Shown here piece by piece: positions 42,813 through 51,929 of a stretch of DNA of 64,000 nt. The stretch comes from Hyphomicrobiales bacterium. Lineage in GTDB: Bacteria; Pseudomonadota; Alphaproteobacteria; Rhizobiales; Phreatobacteraceae. A program made the position numbers and the translations under genes. The DNA is taken from assembly GCA_017304475.1 (NCBI GenBank), contig JAFKKV010000016.1:186001-250000 (forward strand), in the 5' to 3' direction. The notes under the pieces were generated by a model. The model did not search any database. It worked only from the letters and a program-made list of their open reading frames with translations, and had not been told where the DNA came from. Numbering within the stretch: the stretch's first letter is position 1; each line of letters starts with the position of its first letter.

Positions 42813-43233
42813 GGCGTCAGGCCTCGGGACCACGGGAGACGCGCAGGCTAGACCGCATGACGCGCCGAACGCCAGCCTTGCCGGCCGGCTCACGCGGTGT
42901 TGACCTCGCCTGCCCTGCCCACCTGATTCATACAAGTCGCGGGACGCGAGCGAGCGCGGCCGAAGCGGACGGTCCGGTCGTCGACATTCTCGACGTCACC
43001 CCCGGCCGAGGCGATGCCGAGGGGAAGGGGGTCCAGGGGTCGTTTCACCGCGCCGCCGTGCCTATGTTTGGGTGATCTCGCCGTGTTGGGGCCGACGCCC
43101 CGCAACTCCTGGACCCCCTTCCCTCGCTTCGCTCGCCGGGGGTGCCGTCCTGCACTCGCGTAACACGTTTTGTGAATCCGATGGCCGCCCCGCCAGGCGC
43201 CGGCTCGACCGCCGGCGCCCTGCCCCCACCCGA
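42813..43233. other. 421-bp gap holding copy 2 of the dispersed palindrome
   Basis: No gene. The centre of the gap is the palindromic repeat at 43012-43145. Its outer flanks (GGGACGCGAG near 42960 and GCACTCGCGTAACACG near 43150-43170) resemble the flanks of copy 1 in inverted form. Around 42860-42950 and 43180-43233 nothing is recognised. Confidence 0.55.
43012..43145. repeat. dispersed intergenic palindromic repeat, copy 2 (opposite orientation)
   Basis: GGGAAGGGGGTCCAGG (43022-43037) and its exact complement (43108-43123) form the inner stem; beyond it the arms are only partly complementary. The centre carries TGTTTGGGTGATCTCG and GTGTTGGGGCC, which match the reverse complement of the centre of copy 1 at 26095-26167. 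Both copies are intergenic. Confidence 0.75.
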
Positions 43234-44904
<1,671 letters not shown>

Positions 44905-45278
44905 GATGTTGTCTCGCTTGAGCTTTTCGGTATTCGAAGGAAAGGGTCGAATACGGCGTGGCCAGCGTGAAGAACGCGGGCCGTGCTCCAGCCGTCGGGC
45001 GGCCGTCAGTCCCGACGGCTGCCGATAAGTCGCGAGGCCGCGCAGCTGAGGCCCGCACGACGCCAAACACCATGATCAATCAGGAAAGACTTCGATGGTT
45101 CTTCCATCGGCATTACGGCACCCGTGCGGTCGACAACCCCTCAACGACGTTCCCCCGCCTCCCTCAGGAGGACGGGCAGACAAGTCGAAGGGTGGCGCCA
45201 AGGCACAGGGTCATGATGCGAGGTTCATCTCACGAGGCCGGGCGCCAAGTCAACCGGGGGCAAGTCAACCGGGGAGTA
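44905..45278 (-). promoter_or_regulatory. leuA leader with two hairpins
   Basis: 374 bp upstream of leuA. Two perfect stems are seen on its transcript: an 11-bp stem at 44989-44999/45011-45021 and an 8-bp stem at 44930-44937/44947-44954, the latter ending 26 bases before the ATG. Neither has a U run, and no leader peptide rich in Leu, Val or Ile codons was found, so classical attenuation is not supported. A third small stem (CGATGG/CCATCG) is at 45092-45108. Confidence 0.35.
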
Positions 45279-45440
45279 TCAGGCCCGCCAGACCGCCATC
45301 AGCAGAAGCACCAGCAGCACCGTCAGGATCGGCCAGGCGACCCAGGGTGAGATCGGTCCTTCCTTCAGCCAGGGATCGGCTTGGGGTATTTCTGCGGGCG
45401 GCAGGTAGGGCTGCGTCCGGCTGCGGGTTTTCGCCGACAT
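45279..45440 (-). CDS. small single-pass membrane protein
   Basis: A 53-residue frame from ATG 45438-45440 to TGA 45279-45281, preceded by a strong binding site (GGGAGGAAACA before ATG). A polar Pro-rich N-terminal part with PYLPPAEIPQADPWLKEGP is followed by one C-terminal transmembrane helix (WPILTVLLVLLLMAVW) and ends in Arg-Ala, so a C-tail-anchored topology is likely. No known family recognised. It is too short for most gene callers and may be missed in related genomes. Confidence 0.65.
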   Translation of the reverse strand: MSAKTRSRTQPYLPPAEIPQADPWLKEGPISPWVAWPILTVLLVLLLMAVWRA

Positions 45441-45904
45441 TGTTTCCTCCCGGCTCCGATCGCGGACGTCGTCATGTCGCCGACCTCAGCCGTGACGGCC
45501 CCCACGGTCCGGCGGGCCTCGAGACGCCGATGACGATGCGATGCGTTCGCGATCCAGGGGCTAGCCGTCGACGGACTCTCGCTCCGCGTGGCGGAAGCGG
45601 CGGCCGTTGCTCCGGCCTCCGGCATCCCCGGGCGGTTCGGTCATTCGCCGGCCATCGCCAGCTAGCCTTGCGTCACTCTACTCCTGTTTCCGATCCGAGC
45701 CAAAGGTCCTGGCCATGCCGACCGGCCAGCCGGTGCGCGCCGCGTCGGCGCTTCCGGTTCACGATGCCTTGCAACCCGTTCCGAACCAGCCTCGCCGGTG
45801 ACGGTCATGGCCCGCGACACTGGATCGATTGACAAAAACCGCCGCCGGACCAGAATAATACGATCGTTGTCTTCATCCGTCGCTGCCAGAAAAGGACGCC
45901 GACG
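45441..45904. other. intergenic region with a possible promoter for the deacylase gene
   Basis: 464 bp between divergent genes with no convincing frame. TTGACA at 45829-45834 is followed 19 bases later by AATAAT (45854-45859), a long-spacer but otherwise reasonable promoter 46 bp before the YbaK-type gene. AAAAGGA just before 45905 is its binding site. The rest shows nothing. Confidence 0.4.
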
Positions 45905-46375
45905 ATGACGATTGCAAACCGCCTCCAGAAATATCTCGAAAGCGAAGGCGTCCACTACGATGTGGTCGCGCATCCGCGCACGGCGTCGAGCAGCCGGACC
46001 GCCGAGGCGGCCCATGTCCCCGGCGTCCGCCTCGCCAAGTCCGTGGTGGTCCATCACGAGATGGGCTACGTGCTCGCCGTCGTGCCGAGCACCCATCGCG
46101 TCGAGCTCGGCACCTTGCAGGCGGTGCTGGACAAGCGTCTCGGCCTCGCCTCGGAAAGCGAGGTCTGCACGCTGTTCGACGATTGCGATACCGGCGCGGT
46201 TCCGGCGCTCGGCGCGGCCTATGGCGTTCCCGTCATCCTCGACGAAAGCCTCGGCGCTGCCACCGATCTCTATTTCGAGGGCGGCGACCACAAATCGCTG
46301 GTGCATGTGACAGGCGAGGCGTTCCGCAACCTGACCCGGGATGCGCAGAGGGCCCGCTTCAGCCATCCGGCGTGA
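45905..46375 (+). CDS. YbaK/ProX-type aminoacyl-tRNA deacylase domain protein
   Basis: A 156-residue stand-alone editing-domain protein. RTASSSRTAEAAHVPGVRLAKSVVVHHEMGYVLAVVPSTHRVELGTLQ covers the conserved Lys (AKSVV) and the substrate pocket. GAVPALGAAYGVPVILDESL holds the GxxPxxG motif of YbaK/EbsC proteins. Relatives clear mischarged Cys-, Ala- or Ser-tRNAs in trans. This branch (with a GHxxHxVxxx start like VHYDVVAHPRT) is poorly studied, so the exact tRNA is unknown. Convergent with the methionyl-tRNA synthetase gene. Confidence 0.87.
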   Translation: MTIANRLQKYLESEGVHYDVVAHPRTASSSRTAEAAHVPGVRLAKSVVVHHEMGYVLAVVPSTHRVELGTLQAVLDKRLGLASESEVCTLFDDCDTGAVPALGAAYGVPVILDESLGAATDLYFEGGDHKSLVHVTGEAFRNLTRDAQRARFSHPA

Positions 46376-46400
46376 GAAGATCGGCAAGCAGGAGGCATTG

Positions 46401-46437
46401 CTGAATACCCCTCTCTCGAAGCGAGAGGGGTATTCAG
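46401..46437. terminator. perfect 15-bp hairpin between convergent genes
   Basis: CTGAATACCCCTCTC (46401-46415), a 7-base loop, and its exact complement (46423-46437) lie between the convergent deacylase and methionyl-tRNA synthetase genes. The stem contains the CCCCTCTC core of the hairpin family seen elsewhere in the window. No T run follows, but the stem is long enough to stop or stabilise transcripts from both sides. Confidence 0.55.
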
Positions 46438-46469
46438 GCGTCTCTTCATGTCCGATCGAACTGCCCTGA

Positions 46470-48158
46470 TCAGCCCCCCGCCCCGGAAAACCGCAGCCGG
46501 TTCGCTTCCACCCATTCCGGCGCCAGCTTGGCGAACAGCACGGGCAGCAGCGCCACGACCTGCCCGGCCGGGATTTCGTTCAGCGCGTCGGCGGCCGAGC
46601 GCGGCCAGGCCGGCAGATCCGAGGGCCGGCCGAGGGCCGTCAGCACGGTCGCCGCCGCCGCGGGAATGAAGGGCCAGGCGACCGTCGCGGCGACGCCCAG
46701 AAGGTTGATGCTCGTCCGGACCACGACGGCCGTGCGCTCCGGATCGGCGGCGAGACTGGTCCAGGGCGCCTGCTCGGCGAGATAGCCATTGGCCAGGCGC
46801 CAGATCGCCCTGACCTCGGCGGTCGCCTTGCGCAGCGAACAAGTATCCTGATGGACGCGCAGGCCGTCGAGCAGTTGCTGAAGAGTGGCCGCGAGATGCG
46901 CCTCGGATTCGGCCGCCGTACCGCCATCGGGCACGATGCCGCCATAACGGTTCGCCAGGAAGGTCAGGATGCGATTGACCAGATTGCCGAAAGTGTCGGC
47001 GAGGTCGTTGTTCACATCGGTGGCGAAGCGCTCGAAGCTGAAATCGGTATCGTGGCTTTCCGGCGCGTTGGCGGCCAGCCACCAGCGCCAATAGTCGGCC
47101 GGCAGCAGGTCGAGCGCCTCATCCAGGAACACGCCGCGACCGCCGCTGGTCGAGAACTTGCCGCCCTCATAGGTCAGCCAGTTCACGCCCTTGATGATAT
47201 CCACGGTCTTCCACGGCTCGCCCGAGCCAAGCAGCGTGCACGGAAAGCTGACGGCGTGGAACGGCACGTTGTCCTTGCCGAGGAACTGGGTGTAGCCGAC
47301 ATCGTCAGCCTGCCACCAGTCGCGCCAGTCCCGCTCGGCCGGATCGGCATCCGAGCAGTCCTGGGTGGCGGCGATATAGCCGATCGGCGCATCGAACCAG
47401 ACATAGAAGACCTTACCCTCGAAGCCCGGTTTGGGCACCGGCACGCCCCAGGCCAGGTCGCGCGTGATGCAGCGATCCGCGAGTCCCTCGTCCAGCCATT
47501 TCCGCGCGATCGAGGTGACCAGCGGCGGCCAACCCTTGCGGCTCGCGAGCCAATCTTCCAATGCGCCGACCAAGGCCGACTGGCGCAGGAACAGATGCCG
47601 GGTCGGCCGGATCTCCAATGCCGTACTGCCGGACAGCGCCGATCGCGGGGTGATGAGATCGGTCGGGTCGAGCGGCCGGGTGCAGTTTTCGCACTGGTCG
47701 CCGCGCGCCCGGTCGAAGTCGCAATACGGGCAGGTTCCGATGATGTAGCGATCGGGCAGGAAGCGGCCGTCGGCCGGCGAATAGACCTGTTGCAGCACCC
47801 GTTCGGCAATGAACCCGCGCGCGTCCAGGCAATGAAAGAAATGCTGGGTCAACGCGTGGTTGCGTGGTGACGAGGTGCGGCCGAAATGGTCAAAGGACAG
47901 GTTCAGGCGGCGATAGATCTCCGCCTGGGCGGCATGTTGCCAGCGGCAATAGTCCGCGACCTCGACGCCGGCCTCCGCCGCGGCGAGTTCGGCGGGCGTG
48001 CCATGTTCGTCGGTGGCGCAGATGAACAGCGTTTCATCGCCGATCTGGCGGCGGTACCGGGCGTGGATGTCGGCGGGCAGCAGCGATCCCGCGAGATTGC
48101 CGAGATGCTTGACGCCGTTGATATAGGGAAGCGCGCTGGTGATGAGTGCCTTGGCCAT
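46470..48158 (-). CDS. metG: methionyl-tRNA synthetase
   Basis: A 562-residue class I synthetase that charges tRNA-Met. ALPYINGVKHLGNL (residues 9-22) is the HIGH region; a single four-Cys zinc knuckle lies at Cys143, 146, 156 and 159 (CPYC, CENC). The KMSKS loop reads KFSTSGGRG at 334-342, so the usual second Lys is Thr. The anticodon-binding helical domain ends near the C-terminus and the EMAP-like tRNA-binding domain is absent. The HLGN and KFSTS variants resemble second-type synthetases more than the housekeeping enzyme, so it may be an extra copy. The leader contains a terminator and a small Met-containing frame that look like an attenuator. Confidence 0.93.
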   Translation of the reverse strand: MAKALITSALPYINGVKHLGNLAGSLLPADIHARYRRQIGDETLFICATDEHGTPAELAAAEAGVEVADYCRWQHAAQAEIYRRLNLSFDHFGRTSSPRNHALTQHFFHCLDARGFIAERVLQQVYSPADGRFLPDRYIIGTCPYCDFDRARGDQCENCTRPLDPTDLITPRSALSGSTALEIRPTRHLFLRQSALVGALEDWLASRKGWPPLVTSIARKWLDEGLADRCITRDLAWGVPVPKPGFEGKVFYVWFDAPIGYIAATQDCSDADPAERDWRDWWQADDVGYTQFLGKDNVPFHAVSFPCTLLGSGEPWKTVDIIKGVNWLTYEGGKFSTSGGRGVFLDEALDLLPADYWRWWLAANAPESHDTDFSFERFATDVNNDLADTFGNLVNRILTFLANRYGGIVPDGGTAAESEAHLAATLQQLLDGLRVHQDTCSLRKATAEVRAIWRLANGYLAEQAPWTSLAADPERTAVVVRTSINLLGVAATVAWPFIPAAAATVLTALGRPSDLPAWPRSAADALNEIPAGQVVALLPVLFAKLAPEWVEANRLRFSGAGG

Positions 48159-48212
48159 GATGCCCTCCTCGGGGTCGTGTCATGGGTGAGGCGCCGGAAC
48201 CTGGGGTCGAAA

Positions 48213-48243
48213 CAAAAAAGCCCTCCTGGGAACCGGGAGGGCT
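48213..48243 (-). terminator. terminator in the metG leader (attenuator stem 3:4)
   Basis: On the leftward transcript AGCCCTCC (48243-48236), a 9-base loop and GGAGGGCT (48226-48219) are followed by six T (48218-48213). It lies 55 bases before the metG ATG and 193 bases after the stop of the upstream exporter gene, so it can either end that transcript or attenuate metG. Confidence 0.85.
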
Positions 48244-48283
48244 TGGGTCCGACGCTCATGCGCGCGGGCGACAATGCACGCGC

Positions 48284-48379
48284 TCAACCCCTCCGGCTGA
48301 TCTCCTGCTGGGAGGGCCGGCGCATTCGTGCGGCGTGGCGGCGGGTGAGCATCGAAAAACGTCCGTTCGGAAGGCTCAT
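48284..48379 (-). CDS. candidate 31-residue leader peptide of metG with Met codons 1, 10 and 19
   Basis: An open frame on the metG strand from ATG 48377-48379 to TGA 48284-48286. Met codon 19 (48325-48323) stands 6 bases before CCCTCC (48316-48311), which pairs with GGAGGG (48294-48289) at the end of the frame. That GGAGGG can instead pair with the CCCTCC of the terminator stem (48241-48236). The order is the 1:2/3:4 versus 2:3 layout of ribosome-mediated attenuators. The binding site is weak (GCGGGGCA before the ATG). Met codons are single, not tandem, so the call is tentative. Confidence 0.45.
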   Translation of the reverse strand: MSLPNGRFSMLTRRHAARMRRPSQQEISRRG

Positions 48380-48435
48380 CGAAAATGCCCCGCGGCCGGC
48401 CCAAAGGCAAGCCCGGCCGCCGCCGGCCCGGCCGT

Positions 48436-49197
48436 TCAGAACCAGTAGCGCCAGGCGTAGACGACCGTCATCACCGCGCCGGCCAGGATGACACTGCGCT
48501 GGACAAGGCGTCCCGGCAGGATGCGGACCAGCACGCCCCCGGCATAACCGCCGAAAAGCGCGCCGGCCAGCATGGCCAGCGTCTCCGGCCAGCGCACCAT
48601 GCCCTGGCTGATGAAGGTGACGATGGCGGCGAGGCTGACGGCGGCCGCCAGCAGGTTCTTCAAGACCTTGACCTTGCGAATGTCGTTCGGCTCGGCGATC
48701 GACAGGACGGCAGTCAGGATGACCCCGAGGCCGGCACCGAAAAAGCCGCCATAGACGGAGGCGCCGGCGAGCACGCCGAGGCCGGCCGTCCGCGACGGCG
48801 CCGCCCCGCCGCGCCGCCGCTCGGTCCAGGCCTGGATGTGGGGTGCGAAAGCGAAGAGCAGCGTGGCGAAACCGATCAGCGCCGGCACCGGCAGGACGAA
48901 CAGGCGGTCGGGCAGCGCCCGCAGGAGCAGCGCGCCGAGCACGCCACCGGCCAGCGCGACGCCGAGCGCTGTGGCGAGATGCCGATCCAGCGGCGGCAGC
49001 TTGGCCCGGTCGGCAAAGGCCGCGATCAGGTGGCCGGGCGAGATCGCCACGGCGTTGGAGGCATTGGCGACGACCGGCGGCAGGCCGGCCGCCAGCATGA
49101 CCGGAAAGGTGACGAGTGTCGCACCGCCGGCGACCGCATTGATGATGCCGCCGGCCACGCCCGCCAAGGCCAGAAGAATTGCGACGCCCCAATCCAT
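48436..49197 (-). CDS. TSUP (TauE/SafE) family sulfite/anion exporter
   Basis: A 253-residue membrane protein with about eight hydrophobic segments and the two-fold repeat of the TSUP family: AGVAGGIINAVAGGATLVTFPVMLAAGLPPVVANASNAVAISPGHL in the first half and ASVYGGFFGAGLGVILTAVLS in the second. Members export sulfite, sulfoacetate or other organosulfur anions. AAAGGGA precedes the ATG. It lies between an AraC gene and metG on the same strand. Confidence 0.88.
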   Translation of the reverse strand: MDWGVAILLALAGVAGGIINAVAGGATLVTFPVMLAAGLPPVVANASNAVAISPGHLIAAFADRAKLPPLDRHLATALGVALAGGVLGALLLRALPDRLFVLPVPALIGFATLLFAFAPHIQAWTERRRGGAAPSRTAGLGVLAGASVYGGFFGAGLGVILTAVLSIAEPNDIRKVKVLKNLLAAAVSLAAIVTFISQGMVRWPETLAMLAGALFGGYAGGVLVRILPGRLVQRSVILAGAVMTVVYAWRYWF

Positions 49198-49230
49198 GCC
49201 AGTCCCTTTCCGGATAGGCCCATGGCTAAA

Positions 49231-49959
49231 TCAGGCCGGCGGCGAGGTCTGGAACATTTGTGACGGCGCGGGGCCTTCCCGGTAAGCCGCCGGCGTCACG
49301 CCGAAGACGCGCCGGAACTGCCGGCCGAAATGGCTCTGGTCGGCGAAGCCGAATTCGGCCGCCGTGTCGGCGATCGGCGCGCCGGCGCGCAGCCGGTCGC
49401 GCGCCGCGTTCAGCCGCGCGACGATGCGCCAGGCATGCGGCGGCAGGCCGCTGTCGCGGGCGAAGCGGCGGGTGAAGGTTTCGCGGGCCATGCCGGCCCT
49501 GGCGGCGAGCCGGCCGATGCTGGCGCTTCCCGCAACCAGCCCGGCGCGTCCGGCCGCCGGGCCGGTCGTGGCTGCGGCCGCGCCCATCCGTTCCAGGATG
49601 CACGCCGTGAGTTCGGCCGGCGCGAGCGTTGCCGCTAGCCCCACCATATCCGAGAGATCGAGCACCGCGGCCGGCCCTCCGATCGCCGGTGCCGGCAGAT
49701 AGAGATTGAGGCAGCGCGTACCGGCATGAAGCACCGGCAGGCTGCGATGCGGCAAGCCCGCCGGAACGACCGCGCATTGCCCGGCCGCGACATCCAGCCT
49801 CGTACCGCCGGCCTCGAAGGTCCGGGCGCCGGCCAGCACCAGGGTGAGCTGGGTCGCCTCGTGGAAATGGGGCTTGAGGTCGGGCGCGCGATCGCCGGCC
49901 CAGCAAGCCAGTTCGATCGCGGCCGGGCCGCCATCGCGCCAATAGGTCCAGGTCTCCAT
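49231..49959 (-). CDS. AraC-family transcriptional regulator
   Basis: A 242-residue regulator with an N-terminal cupin (KPHFHEATQLTLVLAGARTFEAGGTRLDVAAGQCAVVPAGLPHRS) that should bind a small effector, and a C-terminal AraC double helix-turn-helix (SIGRLAARAGMARETFTRRFARDSGLPPHAWRIVARLNAARDRL and IADTAAEFGFADQSHFGRQFRRVFGVTPAAYR). ATG 49959 matches the usual start of this cupin; ATG 50001 is an in-frame alternative. It lies 33 bp before the TSUP gene and may control it. Confidence 0.87.
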   Translation of the reverse strand: METWTYWRDGGPAAIELACWAGDRAPDLKPHFHEATQLTLVLAGARTFEAGGTRLDVAAGQCAVVPAGLPHRSLPVLHAGTRCLNLYLPAPAIGGPAAVLDLSDMVGLAATLAPAELTACILERMGAAAATTGPAAGRAGLVAGSASIGRLAARAGMARETFTRRFARDSGLPPHAWRIVARLNAARDRLRAGAPIADTAAEFGFADQSHFGRQFRRVFGVTPAAYREGPAPSQMFQTSPPA

Positions 49960-50172
49960 GCGGCGAATGGCCGGTCTCCCAGTCTGGTTCCAGGGGAGCA
50001 TGCCATGTCCGGCGCTTCGCCGGCAGCCCCGCAGCAGCAGTCCCCGCGGGCGCTTTTTGCACGGGCGGACAAGGGCTTGGGCGGCGCTGCGGGCAGCCGC
50101 CCAAGCCGCGCGGCCTCCCCGCCGGCCTCCGGCTCGGAAAAATCCGGCACCCGCTTGACGATAGCAATCTCA

Positions 50173-50196
50173 TTATATAAAAGACTTGTTATATAA
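50173..50196. promoter_or_regulatory. candidate ArsR operator and promoter
   Basis: The palindrome TTATATAA occurs twice, 50173-50180 and 50189-50196, with centres 16 bases apart, directly before the ArsR gene. TTGACG at 50155-50160 and TATAAA at 50176-50181 could form its promoter (15-base spacer). The island is strikingly A+T-rich for this window, and the position suits autorepression. Confidence 0.5.
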
Positions 50197-50208
50197 CGAG
50201 TGACGCAA

Positions 50209-50532
50209 ATGCCCCGCCTCGATGCTGCCTTTTCCGCCCTTGCCGACCCGACGCGGCGGGCCCTCCTCGCCCGACTGGCGCTGGGGGAAGCCACCGTCAT
50301 GGAGCTGGCCGAGCCCTTCGACATGACGCAGCCGGCGATCTCCCGGCATCTGAAGGTGCTCGAGGGCGCCGGACTGATCGAACGGCGCGTCGAGGGCACC
50401 AAGCGGCCCTGCCGGCTGGCGGCGGGCGGCATTACCGAGATCGACCAGTGGCTCGCCATGCTGCGGGACGCGCTGGCGACCAATTACGACCGGCTAGACC
50501 AGGTGCTGGCCGGCCTAAGCCGCGACGACTGA
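50209..50532 (+). CDS. ArsR-family transcriptional regulator
   Basis: A 107-residue ArsR-type winged-helix protein: FSALADPTRRALLARLALGEATVMELAEPFDMTQPAISRHLKVLEGAGLIERRVEGTKRPCRL. No metal-binding Cys motif in the recognition helix, as in the branch that regulates SRPBCC genes. ATG 50209 is chosen; a GTG at 50200 would add three residues. It is 44 bp before an SRPBCC (AHSA1-like) gene, a very common pairing, and probably represses both. Confidence 0.9.
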   Translation: MPRLDAAFSALADPTRRALLARLALGEATVMELAEPFDMTQPAISRHLKVLEGAGLIERRVEGTKRPCRLAAGGITEIDQWLAMLRDALATNYDRLDQVLAGLSRDD

Positions 50533-50576
50533 ACGATCCCCGAAACCGGACAATCCAGCCCCTGAAAGGAAATGCA

Positions 50577-51041
50577 ATGACCAAGCTCGTGCTCGAGACC
50601 GAAGGCGACCGCCATGTCGTCGTCACCAGGCGCTTTGCAGCCTCGCCCGAAGCGGTCTATCGCGCCCATACCGAACCGAAGCTGGTCCAGAAATGGCTGC
50701 TCGGCCCCGAGGGCTGGACCATGCCGGTCTGCGTCAACGAAGCCCGTCAGGGCGGCAAGATCCGCTACGAATGGAGCGACGGCAAAGGCGCCGGCTTCAG
50801 CCTGACCGGCGAATATGTCGAACTGGTCCCGTTCAGCCGGATCGTCCATGTCGAGCGCATGCATCTGCCCGACACGACCCCGGACAACCATGTGGAAACC
50901 CGCTTCGACGCGGACGGCGCAGGCACGCTGATGACCATGCGCATGACCTTGCCGGACGCCGCGACGCGCACGGCCATGCTGGCAAGCGGCATGGAACACG
51001 GCATGGAGGCAAGCTATGCCCGTCTCGAGGCGCAGGCCTGA
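50577..51041 (+). CDS. SRPBCC/AHSA1 domain protein
   Basis: A 154-residue START-like (Aha1/AHSA1) protein: VVVTRRFAASPEAVYRAHTEPKLVQKWLLGPEGWTMPVC at the N-terminus, and RYEWSDGKGAGFSLTGEYVELVPFSRIVHVERM define it. Such proteins have a hydrophobic ligand cavity; no ligand is known. GAAAGGAA precedes the ATG. It forms a two-gene unit with the ArsR regulator. Confidence 0.88.
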   Translation: MTKLVLETEGDRHVVVTRRFAASPEAVYRAHTEPKLVQKWLLGPEGWTMPVCVNEARQGGKIRYEWSDGKGAGFSLTGEYVELVPFSRIVHVERMHLPDTTPDNHVETRFDADGAGTLMTMRMTLPDAATRTAMLASGMEHGMEASYARLEAQA

Positions 51042-51207
51042 GGCGTCACGGCGCGGCCGCCGGTGAAAACCGGCGCCGCGTTCGCCGCGGCGTCGTTGCG
51101 GCCCTGATACGACAGTGCCGCCATTGCCCGGCGCCGGCCGTTCCCCGATGATCGCGCGGGCCATGCTCGAACGGGCATGGCCACGCACGGGCAAGGACGA
51201 GGGGTTC

Positions 51208-51861
51208 ATGACCGACCGGCATTCTATACGAGGCATTTCGATCATGCGCCGCCGCCTGCTCAACGCCATCCTGCCGGCGGTGCTCGCCGTCGGCGCGGTT
51301 TCGCTGGCCGGACGGGTGGGCGCCCAGGCCCGGCCGCCACGGGTGAATATCGCGACCGAGCTCGGTGATTTCATCGTCGAGGTCTATCCGGACCGCGCGC
51401 CGGTCTCGGCCAACAATTTCCTCGCCTATGTCGACAAGGGGCTGCTCGACGGCCAGTCGGTCTATCGCATCGTGACCATGGCCAACCAGCCGGCCGACAC
51501 GCGGCACAAGATCGAGGTGATCCAGTTCGGCTGGCGCGGCGCGGAGGGCCAGGAACCGCCCTTGCCGCGCATCGCCCACGAGACCACCGACGTCATCGGC
51601 CTGAAGCACCTGGACGGCACGCTGTCGATGGCGCGGCTCGCCACCGGCACGGCAAGCGCCGGGTTCTTCATCTGTATCGGCGACCAGCCTTCGCTCGATT
51701 TCGGCGGCGGAAGGCATCCGGACGGCCAAGGCTTCGCCGCCTTCGGCAAGGTGGTCGAGGGTATGGACGTGGTTCGCCGCATCCACGCGACGCGCGCCGA
51801 GCCGGTCGACCGCATGGCCCGTCCGGTGCTGATCAGCAAGGCGGCGCGGCTGCCGCTTTAG
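51208..51861 (+). CDS. exported cyclophilin-type peptidyl-prolyl isomerase
   Basis: A 217-residue protein with a signal peptide (MRRRLLNAILPAVLAVGAVSLAGRVGAQA) and a cyclophilin domain: VNIATELGDFIVEVYPDRAPVSANNFLAYVDKGLLDGQSVYRIV, TLSMARLATGTASAGFFICIGDQPSLDFGG and FAAFGKVVEGMDVVRRI. The catalytic Arg (VYRIV) and Phe (AGFFICIG) are kept, and the active-site Gln of FxMQGGD is replaced in the MANQPADTR loop. ATG 51208 has GAGGGG upstream; ATG 51244 would give a shorter, more typical signal. Probably a periplasmic folding helper. Confidence 0.87.
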   Translation: MTDRHSIRGISIMRRRLLNAILPAVLAVGAVSLAGRVGAQARPPRVNIATELGDFIVEVYPDRAPVSANNFLAYVDKGLLDGQSVYRIVTMANQPADTRHKIEVIQFGWRGAEGQEPPLPRIAHETTDVIGLKHLDGTLSMARLATGTASAGFFICIGDQPSLDFGGGRHPDGQGFAAFGKVVEGMDVVRRIHATRAEPVDRMARPVLISKAARLPL

Positions 51862-51929
51862 GGCGGGTTCGTTTCAGCCAGAACGGCCGGTTAACGTCTT
51901 GTCGTGTGTCGAGCTTGCGCGATCGAACC

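Noticed and set aside
45092..45112. 35-codon leader frame before leuA (starting near 45112 and ending in the loop of the 11-bp stem)
   Set aside because: Only three scattered Leu codons, no terminator and no binding site, so a leucine attenuator is not supported.
45246..45272. Short direct repeat AAGTCAACCGGGG twice
   Set aside because: Only two tandem copies of 13-14 bases, with no link to a gene feature; probably slippage.
48213..48300. T-box or SAM riboswitch upstream of metG
   Set aside because: No T-box sequence, specifier loop or recognisable SAM-II/SAM-I core was found; the mutually exclusive stems and small frame fit ribosome-mediated attenuation better.
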